Position numbers and translations under genes: made by a program
Shown: positions 1 through 8,957 of the stretch, in pieces
Layout: the number at the start of each line of letters is the position of its first letter
How positions within the stretch are numbered: position 1 is the first letter of the stretch
The notes under the pieces: generated by a model
Seen by the model: only the letters and a program-made list of their open reading frames with translations
Database searches by the model: none
Told to the model about the DNA's origin: nothing
NCBI RefSeq assembly: GCF_009193265.1
Contig: NZ_VZZZ01000001.1
Location: forward strand, 806,001 to 870,000
Length of the DNA stretch: 64,000 bases
DNA from: Marinobacter changyiensis
Lineage (GTDB): Bacteria > Pseudomonadota > Gammaproteobacteria > Pseudomonadales > Oleiphilaceae
Reading direction: 5' to 3'

Positions 1-756
1 CGTGCGAAGGTCATGGGCGATGCTGTCCGAGACATGGCGAATGCCTTCCATCAGGTAAACGATCCGGTCCAGCATCTCGTTCAGGTTTTCTGCCAGCTGG
101 TCAAAATCATCGTCCGTCCCACGGGTCGGAATCCGCAGTGACAGGTGACCGGTCATGATCTTGCGGGAGGTGTTGTTGATGACTTCGATGCGGCGGGTCG
201 TGCTGCGGCTCATCATGTAACCGCCGAGCAGCGCCAGGGCGAGAGTGATGCCCATACCCCAGTTAATGGCGGTTTCGATCAGCCGTTTGAGTGTTGCAAG
301 GTCGTCTACATCCCGCCCTACCAGCAGCCGTAATCCGCCCTGCACTTCAAATATCCTGGCGCGGGCAATCCGCTTCGGGCCTACCCAGCCAACATTTTCA
401 TCCAGGGTGAAGTTTATCCAGCCGCTTTGGGATTGGGCTTCTTTCGGCCAGGTCTCAATATTGCCTGCCAGCTTGAGGTAGTCTTCGGTGGTAAACAGGT
501 AGATGGATTTTGCGTTGGGGTCGCGGGCCACACGCTCCCTGATCACCGTGATCAGGCCATTAATACCGCCCCCTCGATACTGTTCAGCCAGGCCCGCAAT
601 TTCAGCCTCGATGGTTTCGTCTGTCTGGGCGGTCATAAAACCGGCTGTACGCCAGTAAATGAACGCCAACAGCAGAAACACTGATGTGGCGAACACTACC
701 ATGTACAGCAGAGCAAGCTGAAAGGATGACGTTTTTAACTGGCTAAGCAGTTTCAC
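1..756 (-). CDS. Sensor histidine kinase, truncated by window edge
   Basis: The minus-strand reading frame opens at a GTG (754-756) inside the end of the response regulator gene and stays open to base 1, giving about 252 residues. It has an N-terminal membrane segment (about residues 12-34), a roughly 130-residue periplasmic region, a second membrane segment (about 166-184) and a HAMP linker. It ends at the edge in the dimerisation helix with the H-box motif 'SIAHDLRT', so the phospho-accepting His is inside the window. The ATPase domain lies outside. The 14-base overlap with the OmpR-type regulator indicates translational coupling and a cognate two-component pair. The signal is unknown. A downstream ATG in the membrane helix is a less likely start because it would remove part of the first transmembrane segment. 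Confidence 0.85.
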   Translation of the reverse strand, partial: MKLLSQLKTSSFQLALLYMVVFATSVFLLLAFIYWRTAGFMTAQTDETIEAEIAGLAEQYRGGGINGLITVIRERVARDPNAKSIYLFTTEDYLKLAGNIETWPKEAQSQSGWINFTLDENVGWVGPKRIARARIFEVQGGLRLLVGRDVDDLATLKRLIETAINWGMGITLALALLGGYMMSRSTTRRIEVINNTSRKIMTGHLSLRIPTRGTDDDFDQLAENLNEMLDRIVYLMEGIRHVSDSIAHDLRT

Positions 757-1423
757 GCAACATGTACCCAGCTCCCCGGATAGTTTGCAGTAGCGGCGTT
801 TCGAATTCCTTATCGATTTTTGCGCGCAGACGGCTTATGTGAACATCAATCACATTGGTCTGGGGATCAAAATGGTAGTCCCATACTTTTTCCAGCAGCA
901 TGGTTCTTGTCACCACCTGGCCGGCATTGCGCATGAGATATTCCAGCAGACGGAATTCCCGGGGCTGGACATCAATGTTATGGCCGGCACGCTTGACGGT
1001 GCGGGCCAGCAGGTCCATTTCCAGGTCTGCCACTTTCAGTACCGTCTCGGTTTCCGCCGTCTGGCGGTTCCGACGTACCAGCGATTCAATACGCGCCAGC
1101 AGCTCGGTAAAGGAGAAGGGTTTGGTGAGGTAGTCGTCACCGCCACCGCGCAGGCCCTCTACCCGGTCATCCACATCGCCCAGGGCACTGAGGATGAGCA
1201 CAGGAACCTGGTTGCCCGTGGCCCTGACGGTTTTGATGATTGCCAGACCGTCCATGCCCGGGAGCATGCGGTCGACAATCATGATGTCATATTCCTCACT
1301 GGCAGCCATCATCAGGCCATCTTTGCCGTCAGCTGCGTGATCCACCACGAAATCGGACTCTTTCAGTCCCTTGATGAGATAGGTTGCAACATCCTGATCG
1401 TCTTCTATTACCAGCGCTTTCAC
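743..1423 (-). CDS. OmpR-family response regulator
   Basis: This is a 226-residue two-domain regulator. The receiver domain (about 1-115) shows the acidic pair D8/D9, phospho-acceptor D51 in 'IVDRMLPG' and K101 in 'LTKPF'. The winged-helix DNA-binding domain (about 130-222) ends in the family motif 'TIRGAGYML'. It belongs to the OmpR/PhoB class, closest in feel to QseB/TctD-like regulators. It lies between a 63-aa ORF (4-base overlap at its start) and the histidine kinase (14-base overlap at its end), so the three reading frames are probably co-translated. The target genes cannot be told from the sequence. Confidence 0.92.
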   Translation of the reverse strand: MKALVIEDDQDVATYLIKGLKESDFVVDHAADGKDGLMMAASEEYDIMIVDRMLPGMDGLAIIKTVRATGNQVPVLILSALGDVDDRVEGLRGGGDDYLTKPFSFTELLARIESLVRRNRQTAETETVLKVADLEMDLLARTVKRAGHNIDVQPREFRLLEYLMRNAGQVVTRTMLLEKVWDYHFDPQTNVIDVHISRLRAKIDKEFETPLLQTIRGAGYMLRETA

Positions 1424-1611
1424 CGGTGAGCCTCCCGATTGAACTGTTGTTCGAGGATATATTCTAACTCCAGAGTAAGGGGAACATCGCCCTGCGACCA
1501 GTTACGATCTTGTAAGAGGGTGTCGCCAATGGCGACGGACGGTGCATGCCAGGTACGCACAGAACCGTTCTCAAGCATGGTGATCACGATATCCGCGCCA
1601 TTCCATTCCAT
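1420..1611 (-). CDS. Small hypothetical protein ahead of the response regulator
   Basis: This 63-residue ORF (begins MEWNGADIVITMLENG, ends QQFNREAHR) overlaps the response regulator start by the ATGA arrangement typical of coupled genes. That overlap is the main argument that it is real. It has no signal peptide, membrane segment or motif I recognise, and the composition is ordinary and slightly acidic. It begins only about 17 bases after the rpoH-side terminator, so there is little room for a conventional promoter. Transcription may start within the terminator region or come from read-through. It could be a small partner or modulator of the two-component system, but that is a guess from position only. 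Confidence 0.5.
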   Translation of the reverse strand: MEWNGADIVITMLENGSVRTWHAPSVAIGDTLLQDRNWSQGDVPLTLELEYILEQQFNREAHR

Positions 1612-1627
1612 TTATTCCCTACAAACC

Positions 1628-1663
1628 AAAACGCCACCAGCGTCGGGCGCCTGGTGGCGTTTT
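1628..1663. terminator. Rho-independent terminator, rpoH 3' end
   Basis: This is a perfect 13-bp inverted repeat (arms 1628-1640 and 1651-1663, CGCCACCAG core) with a 10-base loop. It has A-tracts on the left and T-tracts on the right, so it can act in both directions. It lies 44 bases past the rpoH stop codon on the minus strand. Confidence 0.85.
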
Positions 1664-1706
1664 CGGGTGACCGATGTCACCGCCAGATTGGTTTAAGGGG
1701 CCGTAT

Positions 1707-2567
1707 TCAGGCGACCTCCGCCATCTGGGTCTTGATTTTCTTCATGGCGTTCTTTTCAAGCTGTCGTATACGCTCTGCAGACACCCCGTACTTGTCGGCC
1801 AGATCATGCAGAGTTGTCTTGCTGTCTGTGAGCCAGCGCTCACGCAGGATATCCTGGCTGCGCTCGTCGAGATTCTCCAACGCCATCATCAGGCGGCCGT
1901 TGGAATCTTCCGTCCAGTCGGACTGCTCAAGCTGGCTTGCCGGGTCACCACGATGGTCCTGCAGGTAATGGGCAGGTGCCTGGTAGGCACTGTCATCATC
2001 GTCATCCATCGGACCATCAAAGGAAGTGTCATGGGAAGCCAGACGGCCTTCCATTTCGCGCACCACCCGTGGTTCGACGCCAAGGTCTGCCGCCACCGCG
2101 TTGAGCTCGGCGTGGCTTAACCAGGCCAGACGCTTCTTCTGGCTACGCAGGTTGAAAAACAGCTTACGCTGGGCTTTGGTGGTGGCGACTTTCACAATGC
2201 GCCAGTTACGCAGGATGAATTCGTGAATTTCTGCCTTGATCCAGTGCACCGCAAAGGACACCAGACGCACACCGTATTCCGGGTTGAAGCGTTTGACCGC
2301 TTTCATCAGGCCAACGTTGCCTTCCTGAATCAGGTCAGCCTGGGCCAGTCCGTAGCCGGAATAACTGCGTGCAATGTGAATCACAAAGCGGAGATGAGAC
2401 AGTACAAGATGTCTGGCGGCCTCGACGTCACCTTCGTAATGAAGCCGCTCAGCAAGGCTGCGCTCCTCATCTACGGTGAGAACAGGTATGTGGCTCGCCG
2501 CCTGGATGTAGGCTTCGAGATTTGCACCTGGAACCAGTCGGTCAGCTAATTGTAAGCTTGTATTCAT
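1707..2567 (-). CDS. rpoH: RNA polymerase heat-shock sigma factor sigma-32
   Basis: This 286-residue sigma factor directs RNA polymerase to heat-shock promoters (chaperones, proteases). Region 2 (about 55-125) contains '[14 protein letters not shown]' and '[15 protein letters not shown]'. The sigma-32-specific RpoH box QRKLFFNLR is at about 133-141. Region 4 ends in the helix-turn-helix '[16 protein letters not shown]'. The length matches the E. coli protein (284 aa). The start is ATG at 2567, preceded by GGGAGAAAGAC. An upstream in-frame start would add 18 unrelated residues. Position downstream of ftsYEX, on the same strand with a 192-base gap, is conserved in Pseudomonas and E. coli. A candidate sigma-70 promoter lies in the gap. 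Confidence 0.97.
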   Translation of the reverse strand: MNTSLQLADRLVPGANLEAYIQAASHIPVLTVDEERSLAERLHYEGDVEAARHLVLSHLRFVIHIARSYSGYGLAQADLIQEGNVGLMKAVKRFNPEYGVRLVSFAVHWIKAEIHEFILRNWRIVKVATTKAQRKLFFNLRSQKKRLAWLSHAELNAVAADLGVEPRVVREMEGRLASHDTSFDGPMDDDDDSAYQAPAHYLQDHRGDPASQLEQSDWTEDSNGRLMMALENLDERSQDILRERWLTDSKTTLHDLADKYGVSAERIRQLEKNAMKKIKTQMAEVA

Positions 2568-2592
2568 GTCTTTCTCCCATGCTTGGGGCAAT

Positions 2593-2621
2593 AATGTAAC
2601 AATTAAAGCGTTGACCGCCAA
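2593..2621 (-). promoter_or_regulatory. Candidate sigma-70 promoter of rpoH
   Basis: On the minus strand, TTGGCG (2616-2621) and TACATT (2593-2598) are separated by 17 bases. Each hexamer matches 4 of 6 consensus positions. The expected transcription start falls about 20 bases upstream of the rpoH ATG, in an AT-rich gap. The match is moderate, and additional promoters further upstream (2640-2700) are possible. Confidence 0.45.
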
Positions 2622-2759
2622 GCGTCTGCAAAATTCCGAAACCGAAGATTAAAATCTTTTAAATCAGTTATCTGATTAACTTTATCGGCTTACATTATCT
2701 ATTATTAACCTAAACTTTTTAGCACCTGGAACACAATACGCTATTTCCACCACACCCGA

Positions 2760-3776
2760 TCAACCGGGTTCTATCGCATCCAGATGCCGTTTGACTGCCA
2801 GCCAGGCGCCAAGCCAGCCAAACAGCACCGCAGCCGCAATCAACGCGACCGTACCCTCAAACGCCAGGCCGCTGAGCGAAAAATTACTGCGGTACAATGC
2901 CGCCAGCCGTTCCACCGGTTCGCTGAGGAACCAGAGCGTCAGCTGCAGCAAAACGAACGCCACGATGCCGCCGCCCAAACCGAACCACAGCCCGGTATAG
3001 AGGAAAGGCCGCCGGACAAAGGCATCGGTGCCGCCCACCAGCTTCGCCACCAGAATTTCATCCCGGCGGCTTTCAATGGCCAGACGGATGGTGTTACCGA
3101 TCACCAGAATCACCGCGACCGCCAGCAACGCGGCTAAAGCCCAGACACCGCGACCGAGCAATTCGGTGATGGCATTCAAGCGCTGGAGCCAGCCCAGATC
3201 AACCTGCACCTGGGCAACGCCCCGGGTCTGCTCCAGAGCTTCCACCAGCGTCTGCATGCCGGCTTCCGTGCGGGAACCCTCTGAAGGGGTTGCCAGCAGG
3301 GTGTGAGGTAACGGGTTTTCATCCAGATAATCCAGCGCTTCGCTCAGGCCCGATGACGTTCTAAATTCTTCCAGCGCCGCTGACTTGTCAATCAGCTCCA
3401 CTTCGGACACGTCGCCACGCATGCCAATATCGAGACGCAGCCGACCAGCATCCTCCAACGACAACTGATCCTCAAGGTAAACCGTCACCCGGGCTGCACT
3501 TTCCCAACCCGCGCTGACGCCCTGCAGACTGGTCAGCAACAATAGCAGCCCCACCGGCAGCGCCAGGGCCACCCCCATTACGGTCCAGGTCATCAGGCTT
3601 GCCACCGGCGCCTGCCAGAGGCGACGGGCGCTGTCTTTGGCCACTTTACGGTGGTGCGAGAAATAACTGTCGAGCAATTCCCGCAGCGGCGCCTTCGAGC
3701 GCTTGGCACCTCGAGCTGGCGCTGGGCCTGCCCGTCTTGTGCCGGGCCTGGGTGCCTTCGCTGGTTTATTGACCAC
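2760..3776 (-). CDS. ftsX: Cell division ABC transporter-like permease FtsX
   Basis: FtsX is the membrane half of the FtsEX complex, which links the Z-ring to periplasmic peptidoglycan hydrolase activators. The 338-residue protein has a basic, Ala/Pro-rich cytoplasmic N-terminus, a first membrane segment (about 65-90), a roughly 100-residue extracytoplasmic domain, and three more membrane segments in the C-terminal half. Between them is the 'GNTIRLAIESRRDEI' loop typical of FtsX. I prefer the GTG start at 3776, which overlaps the ftsE stop by 11 bases. The longer frame to 3830 would reach further into ftsE. The order ftsY-ftsE-ftsX-rpoH is the conserved gammaproteobacterial arrangement. Confidence 0.94.
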   Translation of the reverse strand: MVNKPAKAPRPGTRRAGPAPARGAKRSKAPLRELLDSYFSHHRKVAKDSARRLWQAPVASLMTWTVMGVALALPVGLLLLLTSLQGVSAGWESAARVTVYLEDQLSLEDAGRLRLDIGMRGDVSEVELIDKSAALEEFRTSSGLSEALDYLDENPLPHTLLATPSEGSRTEAGMQTLVEALEQTRGVAQVQVDLGWLQRLNAITELLGRGVWALAALLAVAVILVIGNTIRLAIESRRDEILVAKLVGGTDAFVRRPFLYTGLWFGLGGGIVAFVLLQLTLWFLSEPVERLAALYRSNFSLSGLAFEGTVALIAAAVLFGWLGAWLAVKRHLDAIEPG

Positions 3777-4482
3777 GCAGCACCTCCTGTTCCCGTTCCT
3801 GTTTCTGGCCAGCGGCAGGCAAATCACCACCGCGCATCAGGCGGCCATTGTCGAGCACCAGAGTGCGACGATTCATATCGTTGATCAGGGCGATGTCGTG
3901 GCTGGCGATCAATACCGTGACACCGACCTGACTGAACTGCTGGAACAACTGCATGATGTCGGCCGACAGGGCCGGGTCCAGGTTACCTGTGGGCTCATCC
4001 GCCAGCAGCACCGGTGGCTTGTTTACCACGGCGCGGGCGATACCCACCCGCTGCTGTTCACCGCCGGACAACTGCATCGGGTTCATTCGCTCTTTGGTGA
4101 GCAGCCCAACCTTGTCCAGCGCCGCCCTGACCCGCCGGCCGATATCCCGGGACGGAGTCCCCATCACTTCCAGCGGCATGGCGACGTTATCAAACACGGT
4201 GCGATCAAACAGCAAATGGTGATTCTGGAAAACGACACCCACGTGACGGCGGATATAGGGCACCTGGCGGCGGGGCATCTTGTTGAGCAGCTGGCCGCCG
4301 ACAATGACGTGGCCAGCGCTTGGGCGCTCCATCAGCATGATCAGCTTCAACAGGGTACTTTTACCGGCGCCTGAGTGGCCGGTCAGAAACGCCATCTCAC
4401 CCCGGTCCAGGCTGAAATTGATCTGCCGGAGCGCGGTGTGGTCATCGTCATAGCGTTTGCTGACCTGCTGAAACTCGATCAT
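3766..4482 (-). CDS. ftsE: Cell division ATP-binding protein FtsE
   Basis: This 238-residue ABC ATPase powers or gates FtsX at the division site. Walker A is 'GHSGAGKSTLLK' (about 35-46), the signature is 'LSGGEQQRVGIARAV', and Walker B is 'PVLLADEPTGNLDP'. The C-terminal tail is about 15 residues longer than in E. coli FtsE (222 aa) and rich in Glu/Gln. It lies 9 bases after ftsY and overlaps ftsX, consistent with one transcript. Confidence 0.96.
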   Translation of the reverse strand: MIEFQQVSKRYDDDHTALRQINFSLDRGEMAFLTGHSGAGKSTLLKLIMLMERPSAGHVIVGGQLLNKMPRRQVPYIRRHVGVVFQNHHLLFDRTVFDNVAMPLEVMGTPSRDIGRRVRAALDKVGLLTKERMNPMQLSGGEQQRVGIARAVVNKPPVLLADEPTGNLDPALSADIMQLFQQFSQVGVTVLIASHDIALINDMNRRTLVLDNGRLMRGGDLPAAGQKQEREQEVLRGQ

Positions 4483-4491
4483 GAAGCCGGT

Positions 4492-5697
4492 TTACTCATC
4501 AAACAGTGCGTTTACAAAGGTTTCAGCATCAAATGAACGGAGATCATCCACCTGTTCGCCAACACCAATATAGCGGATAGGTAACTGCAACTGACGCGCA
4601 ATCGCAAACACGATACCACCTTTCGCGGTGCCGTCGAGTTTGGTCAGCGTAATACCACTTACGCCCACGGCCTGCTGGAACACCTGGGCCTGGCTCAGGG
4701 CGTTCTGTCCGGTACCGGCATCCAGCACCAGCATGACTTCGTGGGGCGCGTTCTCATCCAGCTTCTTCATCACCCGCACAACCTTCTGCAACTCACCCAT
4801 CAGGTTGTCTTTATTCTGCAAGCGCCCGGCGGTATCCGCGATCAACACGTCGATATTACGAGCGGCCGCCGACTGCACAGCGTCGAAAATCACCGATGCG
4901 CTGTCCGCGCCGGTATGCTGGGCCACTACCGGTACCTTGTTGCGATCCCCCCAGACCTGCAACTGTTCCACCGCCGCGGCCCGGAAAGTATCGCCAGCCG
5001 CCAGCATCACCGATTTGCCATCGGCCTGAAAGTGCTTGGCCAGCTTGCCAATCGTGGTGGTTTTACCCACCCCGTTAACGCCCACCATCAGAATGACATA
5101 GGGCTTTTTCCCGGTGGTCAGATCCAATGGCTGTGACGTGTTTGCCAGCAGGCCCCGCAATTCTTCCTTCAGGGCCAACCGCAGGGCGGCACCATCTTTC
5201 AGCTGCTTGCGCTCAAGCTTCGCGGTCAACGATTCGATAATTTCCGAGGTCGCTGTGACACCAACATCCGCCATCAGCAGGGTGGTTTCGATCTCCTCGA
5301 GCAGATCCTCGTCCACGGCCTTGCCGACAGCGAACAGGTCAGACAGGCCGGAGGTCAGGTTTGCCCGAGTCTTCCCGAGGCCGCTGCGAATACGCTGGAA
5401 CACACTGGCAGCAGGTTCCGGTTCTGGCTCAGGTACTGGCTCAGGCGGTGGAACGGGCGCGGTTGGCTTTTCGACAAGTTCCGGCTCGGCCTCAACAGGC
5501 TGCTCCGATACTGCTTCTGCTGGCTCCTCCGGGGGCGCCTTCGGTAAGGGTTCCGCCTGCTTTTCCTGTGGCGCTTCGAGCTTACGCTGTGGTACCGGGG
5601 CGGGACGGGGCACGCGCTTGCGGTTGCTGGCGATATCCAGAACAAACACCAGAGCCAGCAGCACCAGTACGCCAATTGTGATCCATTCTGCCATCAT
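4492..5697 (-). CDS. ftsY: Signal recognition particle receptor FtsY
   Basis: FtsY is the membrane-associated GTPase that docks SRP-ribosome complexes at the translocon. In this 401-residue form, residues 3-22 are strongly hydrophobic and look like a true membrane anchor. A Pro/Glu-rich acidic A-domain follows (about 30-95), then the N and G domains. GTPase motifs are visible: 'GVNGVGKTTTIGKLA' (G1), 'DTFRAAAVEQL', 'DTAGRLQNK' (G3) and 'TKLDGTAKGG' (G4). Two ATGs stand side by side at the start and either could be used. It heads the ftsYEX operon and is divergent from rsmD. Confidence 0.96.
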   Translation of the reverse strand: MMAEWITIGVLVLLALVFVLDIASNRKRVPRPAPVPQRKLEAPQEKQAEPLPKAPPEEPAEAVSEQPVEAEPELVEKPTAPVPPPEPVPEPEPEPAASVFQRIRSGLGKTRANLTSGLSDLFAVGKAVDEDLLEEIETTLLMADVGVTATSEIIESLTAKLERKQLKDGAALRLALKEELRGLLANTSQPLDLTTGKKPYVILMVGVNGVGKTTTIGKLAKHFQADGKSVMLAAGDTFRAAAVEQLQVWGDRNKVPVVAQHTGADSASVIFDAVQSAAARNIDVLIADTAGRLQNKDNLMGELQKVVRVMKKLDENAPHEVMLVLDAGTGQNALSQAQVFQQAVGVSGITLTKLDGTAKGGIVFAIARQLQLPIRYIGVGEQVDDLRSFDAETFVNALFDE

Positions 5698-5915
5698 GAT
5701 TACTTACTCGTTCTCGAGGTTGAAAAAGTTGAACGGGTGAAACGCGCTACCTGCCGGGGAGCCCTGAAAACGTGACCGCGCACCATCCTGCAAAAAGAGA
5801 GCCGACATTCTAGCGGCCCGGGATGGCACCGTCCAAACCTGTGCCTTATAGCGCGCGGTCTTTTCCGTTACCATCCACCATTCAGAAACCAGAACCAGGC
5901 CGGAGCCTATACCCC

Positions 5916-6515
5916 ATGGGCCGTAAGAAAACCGCCCCACAACGTCCCGGGCATACGCCCTCAGCCGGTGAACTTCGCATCATCGGCGGCGTCTGGCGCA
6001 GCCGAAAGCTGACCTTCCCGGATGCTGGCGGCGTACGTCCGACGCCAGCACGCACCCGGGAAACCCTGTTTAACTGGCTGAATTTCCACCTGGCAGGCAG
6101 CCATTGCCTCGACCTGTTTGCGGGCAGTGGTGCGCTGGGACTGGAAGCATTGTCACGGGGTGCCGCTGACGCCACCCTGGTGGATCATACTCCGGCGCTG
6201 GCCAAAGCTCTCAAAGATAATCTGCAACTGCTGAACTCCACCCAAGGCCAGGTGGTATGCCAGTCCGTGGACCAGTTTCTTGCCCGGCCCGCAGGCCAGG
6301 CGTTCGATATTATTTTCCTGGACCCGCCCTTCCGCCAGGGCTGGCTGGAGAAACTGTTCCCGCTGATCGCCAGCAATGGCTGGGTGCGACCTGGCAGTTG
6401 GGTGTATGTGGAGCACGAAAGCGAGATCGTCACCCTCGCTGTGCCGGCCCAATGGCAGCTGCATCGCCAGAAAACCGCCGGCCAGGTAGCCTATAACCTT
6501 TTCCGCACCACATAA
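5916..6515 (+). CDS. rsmD: 16S rRNA (guanine-966 N2)-methyltransferase RsmD
   Basis: RsmD methylates G966 of 16S rRNA with S-adenosylmethionine. The 199-residue protein shows the SAM-binding loop 'DLFAGSGALGLEALSRGA' and the catalytic 'FLDPPF' motif (DPPF class of N-methyltransferases), plus the family-specific 'RIIGGVWRSRKL' and 'RPTPARTRETLFNWL' near the N-terminus. The start is ATG at 5916, with CGGAG upstream and the basic MGRKK start usual in the family. The longer frame from 5823 adds 31 residues unlike RsmD. It is divergent from ftsY, as in many gammaproteobacteria. Confidence 0.95.
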   Translation: MGRKKTAPQRPGHTPSAGELRIIGGVWRSRKLTFPDAGGVRPTPARTRETLFNWLNFHLAGSHCLDLFAGSGALGLEALSRGAADATLVDHTPALAKALKDNLQLLNSTQGQVVCQSVDQFLARPAGQAFDIIFLDPPFRQGWLEKLFPLIASNGWVRPGSWVYVEHESEIVTLAVPAQWQLHRQKTAGQVAYNLFRTT

Positions 6516-6517
6516 AA

Positions 6518-6539
6518 AAACCCCACCGAAGTGGGGTTT
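6518..6539. terminator. Bidirectional terminator between rsmD and the desaturase
   Basis: This is a perfect 9-bp stem (AAACCCCAC / GTGGGGTTT) with a CGAA tetraloop, flanked by an A-run on the rsmD side. It begins 3 bases past the rsmD stop and serves the two converging genes. Confidence 0.85.
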
Positions 6540-6554
6540 AGCTGACTGTCTCAA

Positions 6555-7730
6555 TCAGGCAGGCCGGAGTGAGTAGGATTTCAGGTGCGTGGCAAAATCC
6601 TCAAGGTAGCGGATGCCACTGGCTTCCGCGTCTTTGCACCAGTCCATCAATGCCTGCAGTTTTTCCTGGGGCTTCACACCCCGGCGACGCCAGATCGCCT
6701 GCAGCTCGTGGCTCTTGTCGTAGATCTGCCGCAGTACCGGGTTGATCTCCAGTACCGAATCAAGATGCAGGCGGTCGGTTTCGGGAATCAGGCTCACTTC
6801 CCGGGACAACAGCTTACGAAGCTTGCGGTAGCGGGGCTTGATTTCATCTTCCATCAGGCTCCGTTGCTGTAACAGAACCGGCTCCATCACCCGTTTGCGA
6901 TACTGGCGCATGATATCAAACCGGTTGTTGGCAATAGCCTGTACGGTTTCGACATCCAGCGCCTGCTTGCCCGGCACCGAGTGCGCAATTGGCCGGTAGC
7001 CCTTCGGCTTGGCCAGACCAAACAACTGGAACATGCGGATGTAACCCCAACCGATATCCACTTCGTACCAGCGACGGGACAGCTTGGACGAGTTCGGATA
7101 GGTGTGGTGATTGTTGTGCAGCTCTTCGCCACCAATAAAAATCGCCCAGGGCACGATGTTGCGAGCGTTATCGGCGCATTCAAAGTTGCGGTAACCAAAA
7201 TAGTGGCCAATGCCGTTGACCACACCGGCAGCCCAGACCGGAATCCACATCATCTGCACGGCCCAGATCCAGATACCGTTAACACCAAACAGCGCCAGGT
7301 TAATGATCGCCAGCAGCAAAATGCCCAGATTGTTGTGTTTGGTGTATACATTGCGCTCGACCCAGTCCTGCGGGGTGCGCTGGCCGAAGCGCTCGAGCGT
7401 CTCCGGCGTCGCAGCCTCGGCGTAGAGTTCGGCGCCTTCGAAGACAACCTTGCGGATGCCCTTGATCATCGGGCTGTGGGGATCATCCTCGGTTTCACAG
7501 GTGGCGTGGTGCTTACGGTGAATGGCCGTCCATTCTTTGGTGATAATGCTGGTGGTCAGCCAGAGCCAGAAGCGGAAAAAATGAGACAGCACCGGATGCA
7601 GATCCAGCGAATTATGCGCGGAATGCCGGTGAAGGTAGAGCGTTACACTGATGATGGTGACGTGAGTCATACCAAGGACTACAAGCACTAGCTGCAACAC
7701 CGACAGGTCCAGGAGACCGTTATACCACAT
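6555..7730 (-). CDS. desA: Membrane acyl-lipid/acyl-CoA delta-9 fatty acid desaturase
   Basis: This is a di-iron integral membrane desaturase that inserts a double bond into saturated acyl chains to keep the membrane fluid. The three His boxes are HRHSAH (about 37-42), HRKHH (about 74-78) and HNNHH (about 209-213), with hydrophobic segments at about 10-30, 50-65 and 140-185. It resembles Pseudomonas aeruginosa DesA (begins MWYYGFLDLS); the start here is therefore the ATG at 7730 (MWYNGLLDLS), with GAGG upstream, not the TTG two codons earlier. The 391-residue length reflects a helical, charged C-terminal extension of about 120 residues after the last His box, which is also a feature of the DesA type. 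The gene symbol is by similarity. Confidence 0.88.
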   Translation of the reverse strand: MWYNGLLDLSVLQLVLVVLGMTHVTIISVTLYLHRHSAHNSLDLHPVLSHFFRFWLWLTTSIITKEWTAIHRKHHATCETEDDPHSPMIKGIRKVVFEGAELYAEAATPETLERFGQRTPQDWVERNVYTKHNNLGILLLAIINLALFGVNGIWIWAVQMMWIPVWAAGVVNGIGHYFGYRNFECADNARNIVPWAIFIGGEELHNNHHTYPNSSKLSRRWYEVDIGWGYIRMFQLFGLAKPKGYRPIAHSVPGKQALDVETVQAIANNRFDIMRQYRKRVMEPVLLQQRSLMEDEIKPRYRKLRKLLSREVSLIPETDRLHLDSVLEINPVLRQIYDKSHELQAIWRRRGVKPQEKLQALMDWCKDAEASGIRYLEDFATHLKSYSLRPA

Positions 7731-7848
7731 ATTCAATTACCTCAAATTCAACAATCCGGCCAACGTGACCTGCGCAATTCATTCCCGTCACTCTAGCGTA
7801 CAGTTGTTAGCTAAAACAACCGGGTTTCGACGGTATTTGGTTACCATT

Positions 7849-7854
7849 TATACT
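7849..7854 (+). promoter_or_regulatory. Candidate -10 element upstream of mutM
   Basis: TATACT matches the sigma-70 -10 consensus at 5 of 6 positions and would start transcription at about 7861, roughly 70 bases before mutM. The region 17 bases upstream (TTCGAC) is a poor -35. The rest of the 202-base gap shared with the divergent desaturase shows no other clear site. Confidence 0.35.
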
Positions 7855-7932
7855 AACTGCCCGGTGCGATTGACAACGCGCCCACATCCGCGACAATCGT
7901 CCACTCCCTGAATGCCCTCCGGAGCGCCTGAC

Positions 7933-8745
7933 TTGCCTGAACTGCCTGAAGTTGAGACCACCCGACGGGGTATTGCACCCTTTTGCGAAGGCCTGCAGGT
8001 CACCAGCGTAACCGTGCGTGATGGTCGCCTGCGCTGGCCGGTGCCCGCGGACCTGGCGGAGCAAATCACCGGGCACACTATCCTGGCGGTAGAACGGCGC
8101 GCCAAATACCTGCTGCTGCGATTCGACCACGGCACTCTTATAGGGCACCTGGGCATGTCCGGCAGCCTTCGGGTCATCACGGACCAAAGCCTGCCTTTAT
8201 TGCATGATCACCTGGAAATCGAACTGGCCACCGGTGTGCGGCTGAGGTACAACGACCCGCGACGCTTCGGCTGCTGGCTCTGGACTACCAGTCCGGACAC
8301 CCACAAGCTGCTGGTCAGTCTGGGACCAGAACCGTTGGCAGACGATTTCGACGGACATTATTTATATGGGGCCTCCCGGGGCAGGAAAACACCCATCAAG
8401 CATTTTATTATGGACAACCATGTGGTGGTCGGCGTTGGCAACATCTACGCCAACGAAGCGCTCTATAAAGCAGGCATACATCCTCGCCGGGCTGCCGGGC
8501 GAATCAGCCGCGACCGTTACCTGATGCTGGCCGACAATATCCGCGAAACCCTGAGCGCGGCCATACTCATGGGCGGCACTACCCTGCGGGACTTCGTCAA
8601 CAGCGACGGCAAGCCCGGCTATTTTGCCCAGTCCCTGCTGGTTTATGGCCGTGATGGCCAGCCCTGCGGACACTGCGGCGACAGCCTCCGGGAAATCCGC
8701 ATGAGCCAGCGCTCGACGGTATACTGCGCCCGCTGTCAGCGATAG
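7933..8745 (+). CDS. mutM: Formamidopyrimidine-DNA glycosylase (Fpg)
   Basis: MutM excises 8-oxoguanine and ring-opened purines and nicks the resulting abasic site. The N-terminal proline exposed after Met removal is the catalytic nucleophile, so the protein must begin M-PELPEVE. That fixes the start at the TTG at 7933, with GGAG 8 bases upstream. The ATG at 7912 would bury the proline. The resulting 270 residues match E. coli (269). Further hallmarks are '[12 protein letters not shown]', the helix-two-turn-helix '[14 protein letters not shown]', and the C-terminal Cys4 zinc finger (CGHC ... CARC). It is divergent from the desaturase gene. Confidence 0.96.
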   Translation: MPELPEVETTRRGIAPFCEGLQVTSVTVRDGRLRWPVPADLAEQITGHTILAVERRAKYLLLRFDHGTLIGHLGMSGSLRVITDQSLPLLHDHLEIELATGVRLRYNDPRRFGCWLWTTSPDTHKLLVSLGPEPLADDFDGHYLYGASRGRKTPIKHFIMDNHVVVGVGNIYANEALYKAGIHPRRAAGRISRDRYLMLADNIRETLSAAILMGGTTLRDFVNSDGKPGYFAQSLLVYGRDGQPCGHCGDSLREIRMSQRSTVYCARCQR

Positions 8746-8826
8746 CTTCCCGGCAAGACAAGCCCGACATCCAACCCAGCGCCAAGGTTATGACCGGTTT
8801 CCGGCAGCATTTAGTCAAAATTTCGT

Positions 8827-8854
8827 TTGAAAATATGCAAATATGATTCATAGT
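8827..8854 (+). promoter_or_regulatory. Candidate promoter of the small exported protein gene
   Basis: TTGAAA (5 of 6 matches) and CATAGT (4 of 6) are separated by 16 bases in a very AT-rich stretch about 100 bases upstream of the gene at 8958. The AT-rich tract continues to about 8915, and other start sites there are possible. Confidence 0.35.
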
Positions 8855-8957
8855 TAACAAAATGTCCGCCCTGTTCCGCTACACTATTAATTAAATTTTA
8901 ACTAAATTTAATACCACGCAGCAGATCGGCGGCGACAATAATCAGGAGAAATCAGCT

